Positions 55,702 through 64,000 of a stretch of 64,000 nucleotides of DNA are shown one piece after another. Position numbers and translations under genes: made by a program. The notes beneath the pieces are model-generated. The model was not told the DNA's origin and searched no databases. It saw nothing but the letters and a program-made list of their open reading frames with translations. Each line of letters opens with the position of its first letter. Position 1 is the stretch's first letter. Origin of the DNA: Cryptomeria japonica (Eukaryota > Streptophyta > Pinopsida > Cupressales > Cupressaceae); the NCBI RefSeq assembly GCF_030272615.1, contig NC_081409.1:529764291-529828290 (forward strand), in the 5' to 3' direction.

Positions 55702-56181
55702 GGCACTAGTTCTCATGGCATTCATTATACATCAGGGAAACCTCACATTGTTGGCTACACTGACTTAGATTGGGCTAGTGATGTCACTGATTGGAAGTCT
55801 ACTTCCGGCTTTGTTTTCTGTCTTGGCTTTGGTCCTATCACATGGTCTTGGAAGAAGCAAACTGCTCATGCATTATCATCTACAGAGGCTGAGTACCGCC
55901 CTGCTGTGCTCACTAGTCAGGAGATCTTATGGCTTCGACAGTTGATGACTGAGTTTGGTTTTCCTCCTGATAGTCCCACTGTTCTTTGGTGTGACAATCA
56001 GAGTGCTATTCATATTTCCTGCAACCCCGTAGAGCATCAACGGACAAAGCACATTGAGCTTCACATGCATTTCATCCATCAGTTGATTCAGGATGGTGTT
56101 CTCATTCTGGAGTACATTCTCACTTCTGAGCAGGTTGCCGACATCTTCACAAAACCTTTTGCATCGCCGCGCTATCTTTAG
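55702..56181 (+). pseudogene. Element D RNase H
   Basis: The frame after the TAG at 55699 reads YTDLDWASDVTDWKSTSGFV, with the first acid in TD, then WSWKKQTAHALSSTEAEYRP, VLWCDNQSAIHISCNPVEHQ and RTKHIELHMHFI. It ends QVADIFTKPFASPRYL and a stop at 56179-56181. Canonical copia RNase H, including the DNQSA and ADIFTK motifs. Confidence 0.88.
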
Positions 56182-56434
56182 TTGCACTCTATGCTTGGGG
56201 TGAATGAAGTTGTCCTTGGGGGGTCTTTATGAGGCCTTCCTTCCTTCTTCTTCTTTCAGCATGTTCTTTTATCTCTTTTTTGGAGAGGAGTTTTTTTCCT
56301 CTGGGTTTTCTCCTTTATCTCCGTTTCATAGAAATTTCATTGTATTTGGGTACCTGATCAAGCCTTGTTGCCAAGACCCATCTTTCATGCTTTCAGTAGT
56401 TGTTCTAGGTTTTAGCTTCTCCCTAAGTCTAGCT

Positions 56435-56444
56435 TAAGGGGGGG
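56435..56444 (+). other. Polypurine tract of element D
   Basis: AAGGGGGGG directly before the 3' LTR. Confidence 0.82.
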
Positions 56445-56815
56445 TGTTAGATTAATTGGGTCTTTACTTGATTAATTAAACGATATTTGTTTAATTCTTT
56501 AAGTTCCCAATTATCTTTTTACACTTAAGCTAACATTAGGTGCATATAATTAATTATTTTAATTAATTATTATGTGCAAGCCTAGGGTTTTCCCTTTTTA
56601 GGGTTTCTTGACCTATTAGAGGTTACTTTTTCTTTTCATTGTATTATCTTTACACAATACATTTTTGGTGAATTGGAGCTCTCATATTTTGAGAATACTT
56701 TTCCTGTGTTTTGTATGTTCTTTAGATTTTGCTTCATTGCTTCTCCTTGTAATAGGTTATTTGGCTTGCAGAAGATCTTCAGGCTACTGTGGGGTTGTAT
56801 CTCTCAACTCCTATA
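56445..56815 (+). repeat. Element D 3' LTR
   Basis: TGTTAGATTAATTGGGTC to CTCCTATA, with an extra TTTAATTAATTAT relative to the 5' copy. Followed by AAGTC. Confidence 0.92.
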
Positions 56816-56820
56816 AAGTC

Positions 56821-57290
56821 AAGGAATTTGAATCCATCCTCGATGATACTCAGCTTAACACTGAAATACCGGCAGAAGTAGAAGCAGTAAATAGAACAGA
56901 AACAGGGCATGAACATAATATATTTGAACCGAAAGATAGTAAGATAGAAAGTAAGGTTGAAATAAGAATGAAAACAAGAATGAGAATAAGGAGGAAAAAG
57001 TGGATAAAGAAGAGGTTAAGGATGTAAGCAAGGAAACAAAAGTGGTTAAGGTAACTATGCAGACATCCGCAGAAGAAAAGAAACCAATTGGAGAACCAAG
57101 CACTCCGCCTAACACTTCTACTATGGATTATAGACCAACAAATGTTATAGATGTACTGTTAGATTCAATAAAAAGAATTACAGAATGCAATGCCTTAGCA
57201 TTTAAGGCCATTGTTGATTCTTTACCAATTTTGTAAATGATTGCACCGGCATGTAAAGTTGATCATATTGATGGATCTTTAGGTAAATTG
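56821..57290 (+). pseudogene. Element A ORF2, middle part between the two nested elements
   Basis: Resumes the ORF2 frame directly after the second AAGTC copy (KEFESILDDTQLNTEIPAE) and continues with charged, Lys/Glu-rich text. After a frame change it reads MDYRPTNVIDVLLDSIKRIT. A stop after DSLPIL near 57235 and the GACAC target site of element B end the segment. Low-complexity tail; no motif. Confidence 0.6.
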
Positions 57291-57295
57291 GACAC

Positions 57296-58405
57296 TATTG
57301 GTATTATGGATGTGTTGCATTAGTTTTGTCATTCATGTCAACACTTATCCTTTTGGAGATCTACATTGTTGATTTGGCACTATGGTTATATTGGTTTACT
57401 ATTGAACCGACACATCGTGTCCACCGACAAGTTTAGTGACTTATGCACAGTCACCGATATATTGTTCACTGGCAAGTTATATGGTTCGCCGACACTGATG
57501 ATGACTTATTATCATCTGGAGATCACTTGATTATGTCAAAGACATGGTTTGGATACTTTCTTTTGGTGTTTTGGTTATTGGTCTAATCGGGTTGACATAT
57601 TTGCTGTTACCGACAGATTGGTCTAGGTTATGGACTGATATGCGTTATCTATTCCAGATCAGCACGACATGTTATAGAGATGATTTATTGATTGGATATT
57701 ATTGTAAATGTATTGAGCCAACATGATGCATCGCATCAAGACTTATTTGTAATTGATTTTATTGTAATATTCTTAGTGAGCTGACCTACACAATTGGTCT
57801 TAGGTTTTGTATATATGGAAGATCTCATTTGTGAGATGAGATATGGGATATGGTATGTAAGGTTATGGTATGGTATTGTAACATGGTATGTGAGAATATT
57901 GAAGATCATATGAGAAGACCATAGAGAAGGTTCAAGGAAGGTTTAAAGTTGATTACCAGAGCTTAACCGGTACTGAATCCAGCATTGGAGATGCTATTTT
58001 GAGCAATACATTATTCTAGGATTTAACCATCCTACTATAGTCATTGTGACTCCCATTTGAGCAGTGTGCTCTAGGCGGTTGGCCTTTCTACACGTGCATA
58101 CCCCATTTGTATACACATACTATCTGCAGTAGTATCATCTAATTATGGGTAAGGTTTCCCACCATGGTTTTTCCCCTTACAGGGTTTCCACGTCAAAATC
58201 TCTGTGTTATGTGTTGCGGATGTTGTTTCTCTTTCTGTTTCATGCATTAAGTTTCATCGATATTGATATTAACTGTTAATCTGTTAATCGACATTAAGTT
58301 TTGTTTACTGATATTAAGTATCAAGTTTGATTAAGTTATAAATGAGTTGAAATTCATATATAACTGATTCAACCCCCCCTCTCAGTTGCCTTCCGGTTCC
58401 TAACA
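57296..58405 (+). repeat. Element B 5' LTR
   Basis: TATTGGTATTATGGATGTG to GGTTCCTAACA. Contains CACCATGGTTTTTCCCCTTA, the conserved U5-side block, and CAACCCCCCCTCTCAGTTGC near its end. Confidence 0.92.
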
Positions 58406-58407
58406 AT

Positions 58408-58419
58408 TGGTATCAGAGC
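58408..58419 (+). other. Primer-binding site of element B
   Basis: TGGTATCAGAGC, two bases after the 5' LTR. Confidence 0.92.
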
Positions 58420-58462
58420 CAAGTCCTCTTTTTGCAGAAGCCTAACATCTTGAGGAGATCCT

Positions 58463-59160
58463 ATGGCAACAAAAATTTTCAGGAAGGACATTCCTAAACT
58501 TGATGCAACTAAGTATGGTATATGGAAGATTAGAATGGAGACACATCTGAATTGTATTGGAAGAGATATATGGGAAGTTACAAATAATGGCTATGTTGGT
58601 CCTACACCGAATCAACCTAATCCACCAACCTTGGGTAAAGATCAAGAAAATGATTGCAAAGCAAGAGAAGCACTTTTGAGCACATTATCAGATCAACAAA
58701 TCATGGGATTATCAGACCGATCTACTGCTAAAGCTATTTGGGATAAATTGGAGACAGTGAATGAAGGATATACCACTGTCAAAATTGCAAAACTGGAATG
58801 TTACCAAGTCAGGTATGAAAATTTGAAAATGGAAGAAGATGAAAGAATTTATGCTTTTATGGAAAGGGAATGAAATTGTTTTAGGAATACAATGTTGTGG
58901 AGGATCCTTAAGTGAAGATGAAATTGTTTCTAAAGTCTTAAGAGCTTTGCCATCGACATACAAAATGAAAGCAACTGCTATTAATGAGTTGAGAACAATG
59001 CCTAAAGGTCCAGTTGGAAGTAAGTATGAAGGTAAAGCACCATTTAAATGTTTTAATTGCAATAAAGTTGGTCATATAGCATCTAGATGTCTTGACAGAC
59101 ATGCAAGATTGAGAGAGGAAGCTAAAATAATAGATAAGCCTAACCCTGAATATCAAAGAT
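58463..59160 (+). pseudogene. Element B gag
   Basis: MATKIFRKDIPKLDATKYGI starts the copia Gag, with YGIWKIRMETHL matching the conserved NY-x-x-W/K-x-R-M block. It is open to 58873, then frame-shifted. The second piece continues EDEIVSKVLRALPSTYKMKA and soon reaches the single zinc knuckle CFNCNKVGHIASRC (about 59047-59090). The segment between the LPSTY region and the knuckle is much shorter than usual for copia Gag, which suggests an internal deletion around 59000-59030. Confidence 0.85.
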
Positions 59161-60554
59161 ACAGATTTAAGAAGAACATAGATAAATCTTGTTACTATGC
59201 TGATGAAGGAGTTACCGATGATTCTGATGAAGAACCGATAGACTATGGATGGGATTTTGTTGCAATAAAAGAAGATCAACTGACACCTACTATTCCACCG
59301 GTAGAGCAGGCCCTGGCAGCTAAAATTGGAGAAAAGGATGAATGGATCATAGATTCTGGATGTTCACATCATATGACTAGTGATAAAATTAAATTCTTAT
59401 CTTTTCAGGAATATAGTGGAGGTCTAGTAAGATTTGGGGATGATAAAGCTTGTTTAATCAAAGGAAAAGGCACTATATCTTTGGATGGTAAAAATAATAC
59501 TGACAATGTTTATTATGTTGAAGGTTTGAAGCATAATCTTTTGAGTGTTGGTCAATTAGTTGAAAAGGGATTTTAGTTACAATTCAAGAATGGTAAATGC
59601 AAAATCATGAACATAACTGGATTAGAGATTGCAACCGGTAATCACATTAAAGGTAACATCTTTCATTTGAACAATAGTTATAAGACATGCTTGATTGCAC
59701 ATATTGATGAAAGTTGGTTATGGCATAAGAGACTTTGTAATGTGAATTTTGATTGCATTGTAAAGATCAGTTCAACTAAGGTAGTAAGGGATTTACCTAA
59801 GATTGTGAAACCTCATAATCCGATATGTAAGGAATGTCAAATGGGAAAGCAAGTTAGAACAACCTTTAAGACTATTTCTGAGAAATCCAATAATGTTCTT
59901 GATTTAATTCATACTGACTTGTGTGGTCTGAAAAGAACAAGAAGTCTATAGGGAGATAAATACTTTATGCTAATTATTGATGATTATTCTAGAATGCATT
60001 GGGTTACTTTTCTCAGGGAGAAATCAGAAGCTTTTGGAAAATTCAAACTATTCAAGGCAATGGTAGAGAATGAAACTTGTAAGAAAATCAAATGTTTGAG
60101 ATCTGATCAAGGAGGAGAATTTACATCTAAGGAATTTAATACATTCTGTGAAGTGAATGGAATCAAAAGACAATTATCAACACCCCAGACACCTCAGCAA
60201 AATGGAATTGTGGAAAGGGAGAACAAAACTATTGTGGAAGCAGCTAGAAGCATGATATTGGAAGCAAATCTACCTCATGTGTAGTGGAAGGAAGCAGTGA
60301 ATACAATGGTTTACATTTTCAACATAGTTCACATCAAAGGTGAAACCGGTAAGACCCCTTATGAACTATGGTTTGGTAATACTCATACTCTTAAATACTT
60401 CAAAATTTTTGGAAGAAAATGCTATATTAGGAGAGATGAGTATGTTGGTAAATTTGATCCTAGAAGTGATGAAGAAATATTTCTTGGTTATTCATCTAAG
60501 AGAAAGGCATATAGATGTTTTAATAAAAAATTGCAGAAAATCATTGAGTGTTAA
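59161..60554 (+). pseudogene. Element B protease and integrase
   Basis: Protease active site WIIDSGCSHHMT at about 59341-59376. A TAG at 59574 follows VEKGF where glutamine is usual. The pre-integrase zinc region has WLWHKRLCNVN and CKECQMGKQV. The integrase core has D in LIHTDLCG, D in RSDQGGEFT and E in QNGIVERENKTIVE. Further stops at 59949 and 60282. The C-terminal part FFIFGRKCYI-like text leads to DEEIFLGYSSKRKAYRCFNK. All catalytic acids are present, but the frame is broken four times. Confidence 0.9.
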
Positions 60555-61684
60555 TGTGAAGAGAGATGAACACTTTAGAGGAAATTCAAGGTCCGTAGAT
60601 TCTGAACCAGTAGTTGAGATGATCATAAATGAACCTATACAAAGTGCACTGGTAGAGAATGTGGATCCAGTCACACCAGCATCATAAGAGAATTCCACAG
60701 TGACTGAAGAACAACAACATGTGAATAAACTCAGGTATAAGACTGAATCACTCAGAAAATCAGATAATTGGGAATAAGTATCAAGGTGTTATGACAAGAG
60801 GAAGATTGACAAATGAAGAGGTATGCTTAATTTCTCAAATTGAACAAGCATCTGTTATTGAAGCTTGTCAAGATGAATATTGGATTAAAGCAATGGAAGA
60901 TGAACTAGAACAAATTGAAAAGAACAATACATGGACATTAGTTCCCTGGCCTAAAGATAAAAATGTAATTGGAACTAAATGGGTATTAAGAAATAAACTT
61001 AATGAAGATGGTAAGGTAATCAGGAACAAAGCAAGATAAGTTTGTAAAGGATATTCACAGAAAGAGGGAATTGATTATAATGAAACGTGTGCACCGGTAG
61101 CTAGAATTGAGTTAGTTAGATTATTTCTTGTATTTGCAGCTCATAAGAACTATAAAGTATATTAAATGGATGCAAAATGTACATTTCTGAATGTTGATCT
61201 TGAAGAGGAAGTTTACATTGAACAACCTGATGGATTTTCATTGAAAAATGTTAAAGATATGGTTTGTAGATTAAGGAAAGCTTTGTATGGATTGAAGAAA
61301 GCTCCTAGAGCTTGGTATGCTAGATTGGACAAATATCTTTTGAAGCTTCGTTACACTAAAGGTAATACTGATAGCAACTTACATTTCAAAGTGACTAATG
61401 ATGACATCTTGGTTATTGAAGTTTTTGTTGATTATATCATTTTTGGAGGAGAAGATGGATTGTGTAAGGACTTTGCTAACAAGATGCGGGAAGAATTTGA
61501 AATGTCTATGATTGGGGAGATAAAATTCTTTTTAGGATTGAAAATTTCACAAACTGATAAAGGTATATTCATATGTCAAACAAAATACTTGAAGGAACTA
61601 CTAAAGAAATTTGGTATGGAAAAATCTAAACCGGTCAGTACTCCTATGACTACAACTAATAAATTGACATTGAAGGATGATTAA
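60555..61684 (+). pseudogene. Element B reverse transcriptase, catalytic motif altered
   Basis: The linker reads to 60687. The domain then runs ACQDEYWIKAMEDELEQIEK, NTWTLVPWPKDKNVIGTKWV, a stop near 61037, a TAA at 61163-61165 (glutamine expected before MDAK), then TFLNVDLEEEVYIEQPDGFS, ALYGLKKAPRAWYARLDKYL, and FVDYIIFGG where copia elements have YVDDIIFGG. The second catalytic aspartate is therefore a tyrosine. It continues to MTTTNKLTLKDD and a stop at 61682. Dead by both frame and active site. Confidence 0.9.
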
Positions 61685-62374
61685 GCTCCTGTTAATCCGA
61701 CAAGATACAAATCTATGATTGGAGGTTTACTATATTTGACACAAACAAGACCTGATATAATGAATGTAGTATGTATTGTTTCAAGATTTCAGAGTAATCC
61801 TAAAGAAAATCATGAATCAGTAGTAAAAAGGATTTTCCGGTATCTACAAGGCACAACAAATCTTGTTTTATGGTATCCTAAAGATGAAAATTTTGATTTA
61901 TGTGCATACATTGATGCAAATTGGGTAGGAGATGTAGATGATAGAAATAGTACCACTGGCGGTGCATTATTTCTTGGTAGTAGATTGATTTCATTGAGGT
62001 AGAAGCAAAGTTGTACATCATTATCAACAATAGAATCAGAATATGTTGCAGCAACAACTAATTGTTCTCAGGTATTATGGATTAAGCAAATGTTGAAGGA
62101 CATAAAGGTAAAATGAAAAGAACCTATAATCATTTATTGTGATAATTCAACAACAATTGATATATCAAAGAATCTGGTATTTCACTCTAAGACTAAGCAT
62201 GTTTCTATCAAATGTAACTTTCTGAAAGAGAATGTTGAAGCAAAAGAAGTAAGATTGGTTTATGTGAATACTAAAGACCAGATTGCAGATATCTTTACTA
62301 AGCCTTTTCCTAAGGAAACTTTTGAATATCTCAAAGAGCATCTTGGGGTAATACCCTCACTGGTAGAGACTTAG
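61685..62374 (+). pseudogene. Element B RNase H
   Basis: MIGGLLYLTQTRPDIMNVVC, then AYIDANWVGDVDDRNSTTGG with the first acid, a stop at 62000-62002 (ISLR*KQS), STIESEYVAATTNCSQVLWI, a stop near 62114, YCDNSTTIDISKN, and DQIADIFTKPFPKETFEYLK to the final stop at 62372-62374. Standard copia RNase H with two internal stops. Confidence 0.85.
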
Positions 62375-62720
62375 ACAGTTGGAGATTGGAATCAATTGAC
62401 AGAAACTAACAAAGAAATCTTTTTTCCGGCTTTGATGGAGGAGAGCTACTTTTCAGGGGGAGTAGTTGTTTGTATTAGTTGATTATATGTTCTGGTATTT
62501 GCTTTGGCATTTTATGTCAAAGGGGGAGAGATATCTATGGAATTTTTTTTTATTTGGGAGACATTATTCATTGGGGGAGAGTTATTTACTCTTTGTATTT
62601 TGGTTTTGATTGTTGGTATTTATCTATTCTGGAGATTGTTGGTTTTTGGTTTTTGGCATTCTGTTTTGGCACTTAGATGTTTTTCCATCCAGTGTTGCCA
62701 TCAATGCCAAAGGGGGAGAT
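62375..62720 (+). other. 3' non-coding end of element B with repeated purine tracts
   Basis: Contains four G-rich tracts: TTCAGGGGGAGTAG (62452), TCAAAGGGGGAGAG (62517), ATTGGGGGAGAG (62570) and CCAAAGGGGGAGA (62707). The last abuts the LTR and is the functional position; the others may be auxiliary tracts or relics of duplication. Confidence 0.82.
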
Positions 62721-63841
62721 TGTTGGTATTATGGATGTGTTGCATTAGTTTTGTCTTTGATGTCAACACTTATCCTTCTCGAGATCTACATTGTTGATTT
62801 GGCACTATGGTTATATTGGTTTACTGTTGAACCGACACATTGTGTCCACTGACAAGTTCAGTGACTTATGCATAGTCACCAGTATATTGTTCACCGTCAG
62901 GTTATATGGTTCACCGACACTGATGATGACTTGTTGTCATTTGAAGATCACTTGATTATGTCAAAGACATGGTTTGGACACTTGGTTTTGGTGTTTTGGT
63001 TATTGGTCTAATCAGGTTGACATATTTGCTGTTATCGACATATTGGTCTAGGTTACAGATCGATATGCGTTATCTATTCTAGATCAACATGGCACATTAT
63101 AGAGATGATTTATTGATTGGATATTGTTGTAAATGTATTGATTCGACATGATGCATCACATCAAGACTTATTTCTAATTGATTTTATTGTAATATTCTTA
63201 GTGAGCCGACCTACACAATTGGTCTTAGGTTTTGTAAATATGGAAGATCTCATTAGTGAGATGAGATATGGGATATGGTATGTAAGTTTATGGTATGGTA
63301 TTGTAGCATGGTATGTGCGAATATTGAAGATCATATGAGAAGACCATAGAGAAGGTTCAAGGAAGGTTTGAAGGTGATTATCAGAGCTGAACCGGTACTG
63401 AATCCAACATTGGAGATGCTATTTTGAGCAGTACATTATTCTAGGATTTAAACATCCTACTGTAGTCATTGTGACTCCCATTTGAGTAGTGTGCTCTAGG
63501 GGATTGGCCTTTTTGCATGTGCAGACCCCATTTGTATACACATACTATCTGCAATAGTATCATTTGATTGTGGGTAAGGTTTTCCACCGTGGTTTTTCCC
63601 CTTACAGGGTTTCCACGTCAAAATCTCTGTGTTATGTGTTGTGGATGTTGTTTCTCTTTCTATATCATGAATTAAGTTTCACCGGTATTGATATTAATTG
63701 TTAATCTCTTAACCAACATTAAGTTTGGTTTACTAGTATTAAGTATCAAGTTTGATTAAGTTATAATTGAGTTGAAATTCATAGACAACTGATTCACCCC
63801 CCCCGCCCCCTCTACTCTCAGTTGCCTTTCGGTTCCTAACA
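62721..63841 (+). repeat. Element B 3' LTR
   Basis: TGTTGGTATTATGGATGTG to GGTTCCTAACA, followed by GACAC. It carries an expanded C-rich tract (CACCCCCCCCGCCCCCTC) where the 5' copy has CAACCCCCCCTC. Confidence 0.92.
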
Positions 63842-63846
63842 GACAC

Positions 63847-64000
63847 ATTGTCTAAATTCATTGCTTCTAACATTCAAACTGTGGATAAAATAAATGAAGA
63901 AACCGTTAAGGAAAGAGTGAATAAGGAGAAAGATGAATACTTTGATAGGAGAATTAAAGACTATATAGGAAAAATTGATTCTTTGTTACCGACACTAAAT
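63847..64000 (+). pseudogene. Element A ORF2, last visible part
   Basis: After the second GACAC copy the frame continues LSKFIASNIQTVDKINEETV and then Lys/Asp/Glu-rich text up to the window end. It is probably the coiled-coil C-terminal region whose downstream part appears in element F. Confidence 0.6.

Larger units (their letters stand above)
50511..56815 (+). mobile_element. Complete Ty1/copia element nested in element A (element D)
   Basis: Two LTRs (358 and 371 bp), primer-binding site, long leader, one gag-pol frame, polypurine tract, and a target duplication AAGTC at 50506-50510 and 56816-56820. Pol order is protease, integrase, reverse transcriptase, RNase H, diagnostic of copia. The frame carries about seven stops. 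The LTRs differ at roughly 12 of about 358 aligned positions plus one 13-base indel by hand count, nearly all C/T-type changes, so the insertion is of moderate age. Confidence 0.95.
57296..63841 (+). mobile_element. Complete Ty1/copia element nested in element A (element B)
   Basis: LTRs of 1110 bp (57296-58405) and 1121 bp (62721-63841), primer-binding site, gag-pol, several G-rich tracts, and a target duplication GACAC at 57291-57295 and 63842-63846. The 5' LTR begins TATTGG where the 3' LTR has TGTTGG. LTR divergence looks roughly twice that of element D, with many C/T changes, so B is probably the older insertion. The coding frame has many stops, and the catalytic site of the reverse transcriptase is altered. 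Confidence 0.95.
46059..64000 (+). mobile_element. Large LTR element with gag-like ORF1 and unknown ORF2 (element A), host of two nested insertions
   Basis: 5' LTR (46059-46898), primer-binding site, ORF1 (coiled coil plus four zinc knuckles), ORF2 (unknown). Its visible sequence is 46059-50510, 56821-57295 and 63847-64000, interrupted by elements D and B. Both junctions carry exact target duplications, and the ORF2 frame resumes across both. No protease, integrase or reverse transcriptase has been seen so far, so it looks LARD-like, but its 3' half lies beyond the window. The same LTR style and ORF1 occur in element F. Confidence 0.82.

Overview
This window looks like nuclear DNA of a seed plant with a large, repeat-rich genome. 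A gymnosperm is my best guess, as an inference from the multi-kilobase introns, the old nested LTR retrotransposons and the type of LARD-like elements present; the sequence alone does not prove it. I recognise one apparently intact cellular gene. Most of the rest is decayed mobile DNA.

Layout. 1-3216: 5'-cut L1-type LINE (reverse transcriptase, zinc-binding and RNase H regions, all broken). 3217-6165: unassigned, with two small degenerate repeats. 6166-10857: a minus-strand, pol-less LTR element arranged LTR-internal-LTR-internal-LTR, bounded by a TAACT target duplication; each internal unit contains a fold-back and an inverted gag-like fragment. 10863-11255: partial LTR of another family. 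12567-12862: MITE-like element. 13749-14252: three imperfect repeats just upstream of the gene. 14356-25174: six-exon plant gene for a 911-residue coiled-coil protein with an N-terminal hydrophobic segment. 26673-27110: second MITE-like element of the same family. 27319-28660: minus-strand copia-type LTR plus a little internal sequence. 28711-28763: (TC)n microsatellite. 28764-29120: CGACG-rich island. 29571-30185: pseudogene of a DRM-type de novo DNA methyltransferase, joined directly to a gypsy leader-gag fragment (30186-32361). 32362-43377: degenerate Ty3/gypsy element of TAT/Ogre type on the minus strand, whose leader-gag part is an inverted copy of 30186-32361.

46059 to beyond 64000: a large LTR element (element A) with a coiled-coil/four-zinc-knuckle ORF1 and a long ORF2 of unknown function; no pol is seen in the part visible here. 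Two complete Ty1/copia elements are nested inside it. Element D (50511-56815) is flanked by AAGTC and element B (57296-63841) by GACAC. Removing each insertion together with one target-duplication copy restores continuity of ORF2.

How the parts relate. The 6-11 kb mini-elements look like deletion/inversion derivatives of an element related to A: they carry pieces of its ORF1, and probably of its ORF2 tail, between LTRs with the same primer-binding arrangement. Elements A, B and D use an initiator-methionine-tRNA primer-binding site, and the mini-elements carry it on the minus strand. Many coding breaks in the elements are glutamine codons turned into stops, as expected for long-term cytosine-methylation decay. 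Coordinates of LTRs and exons were read by eye; similarity statements come from motif recognition, not database searches.
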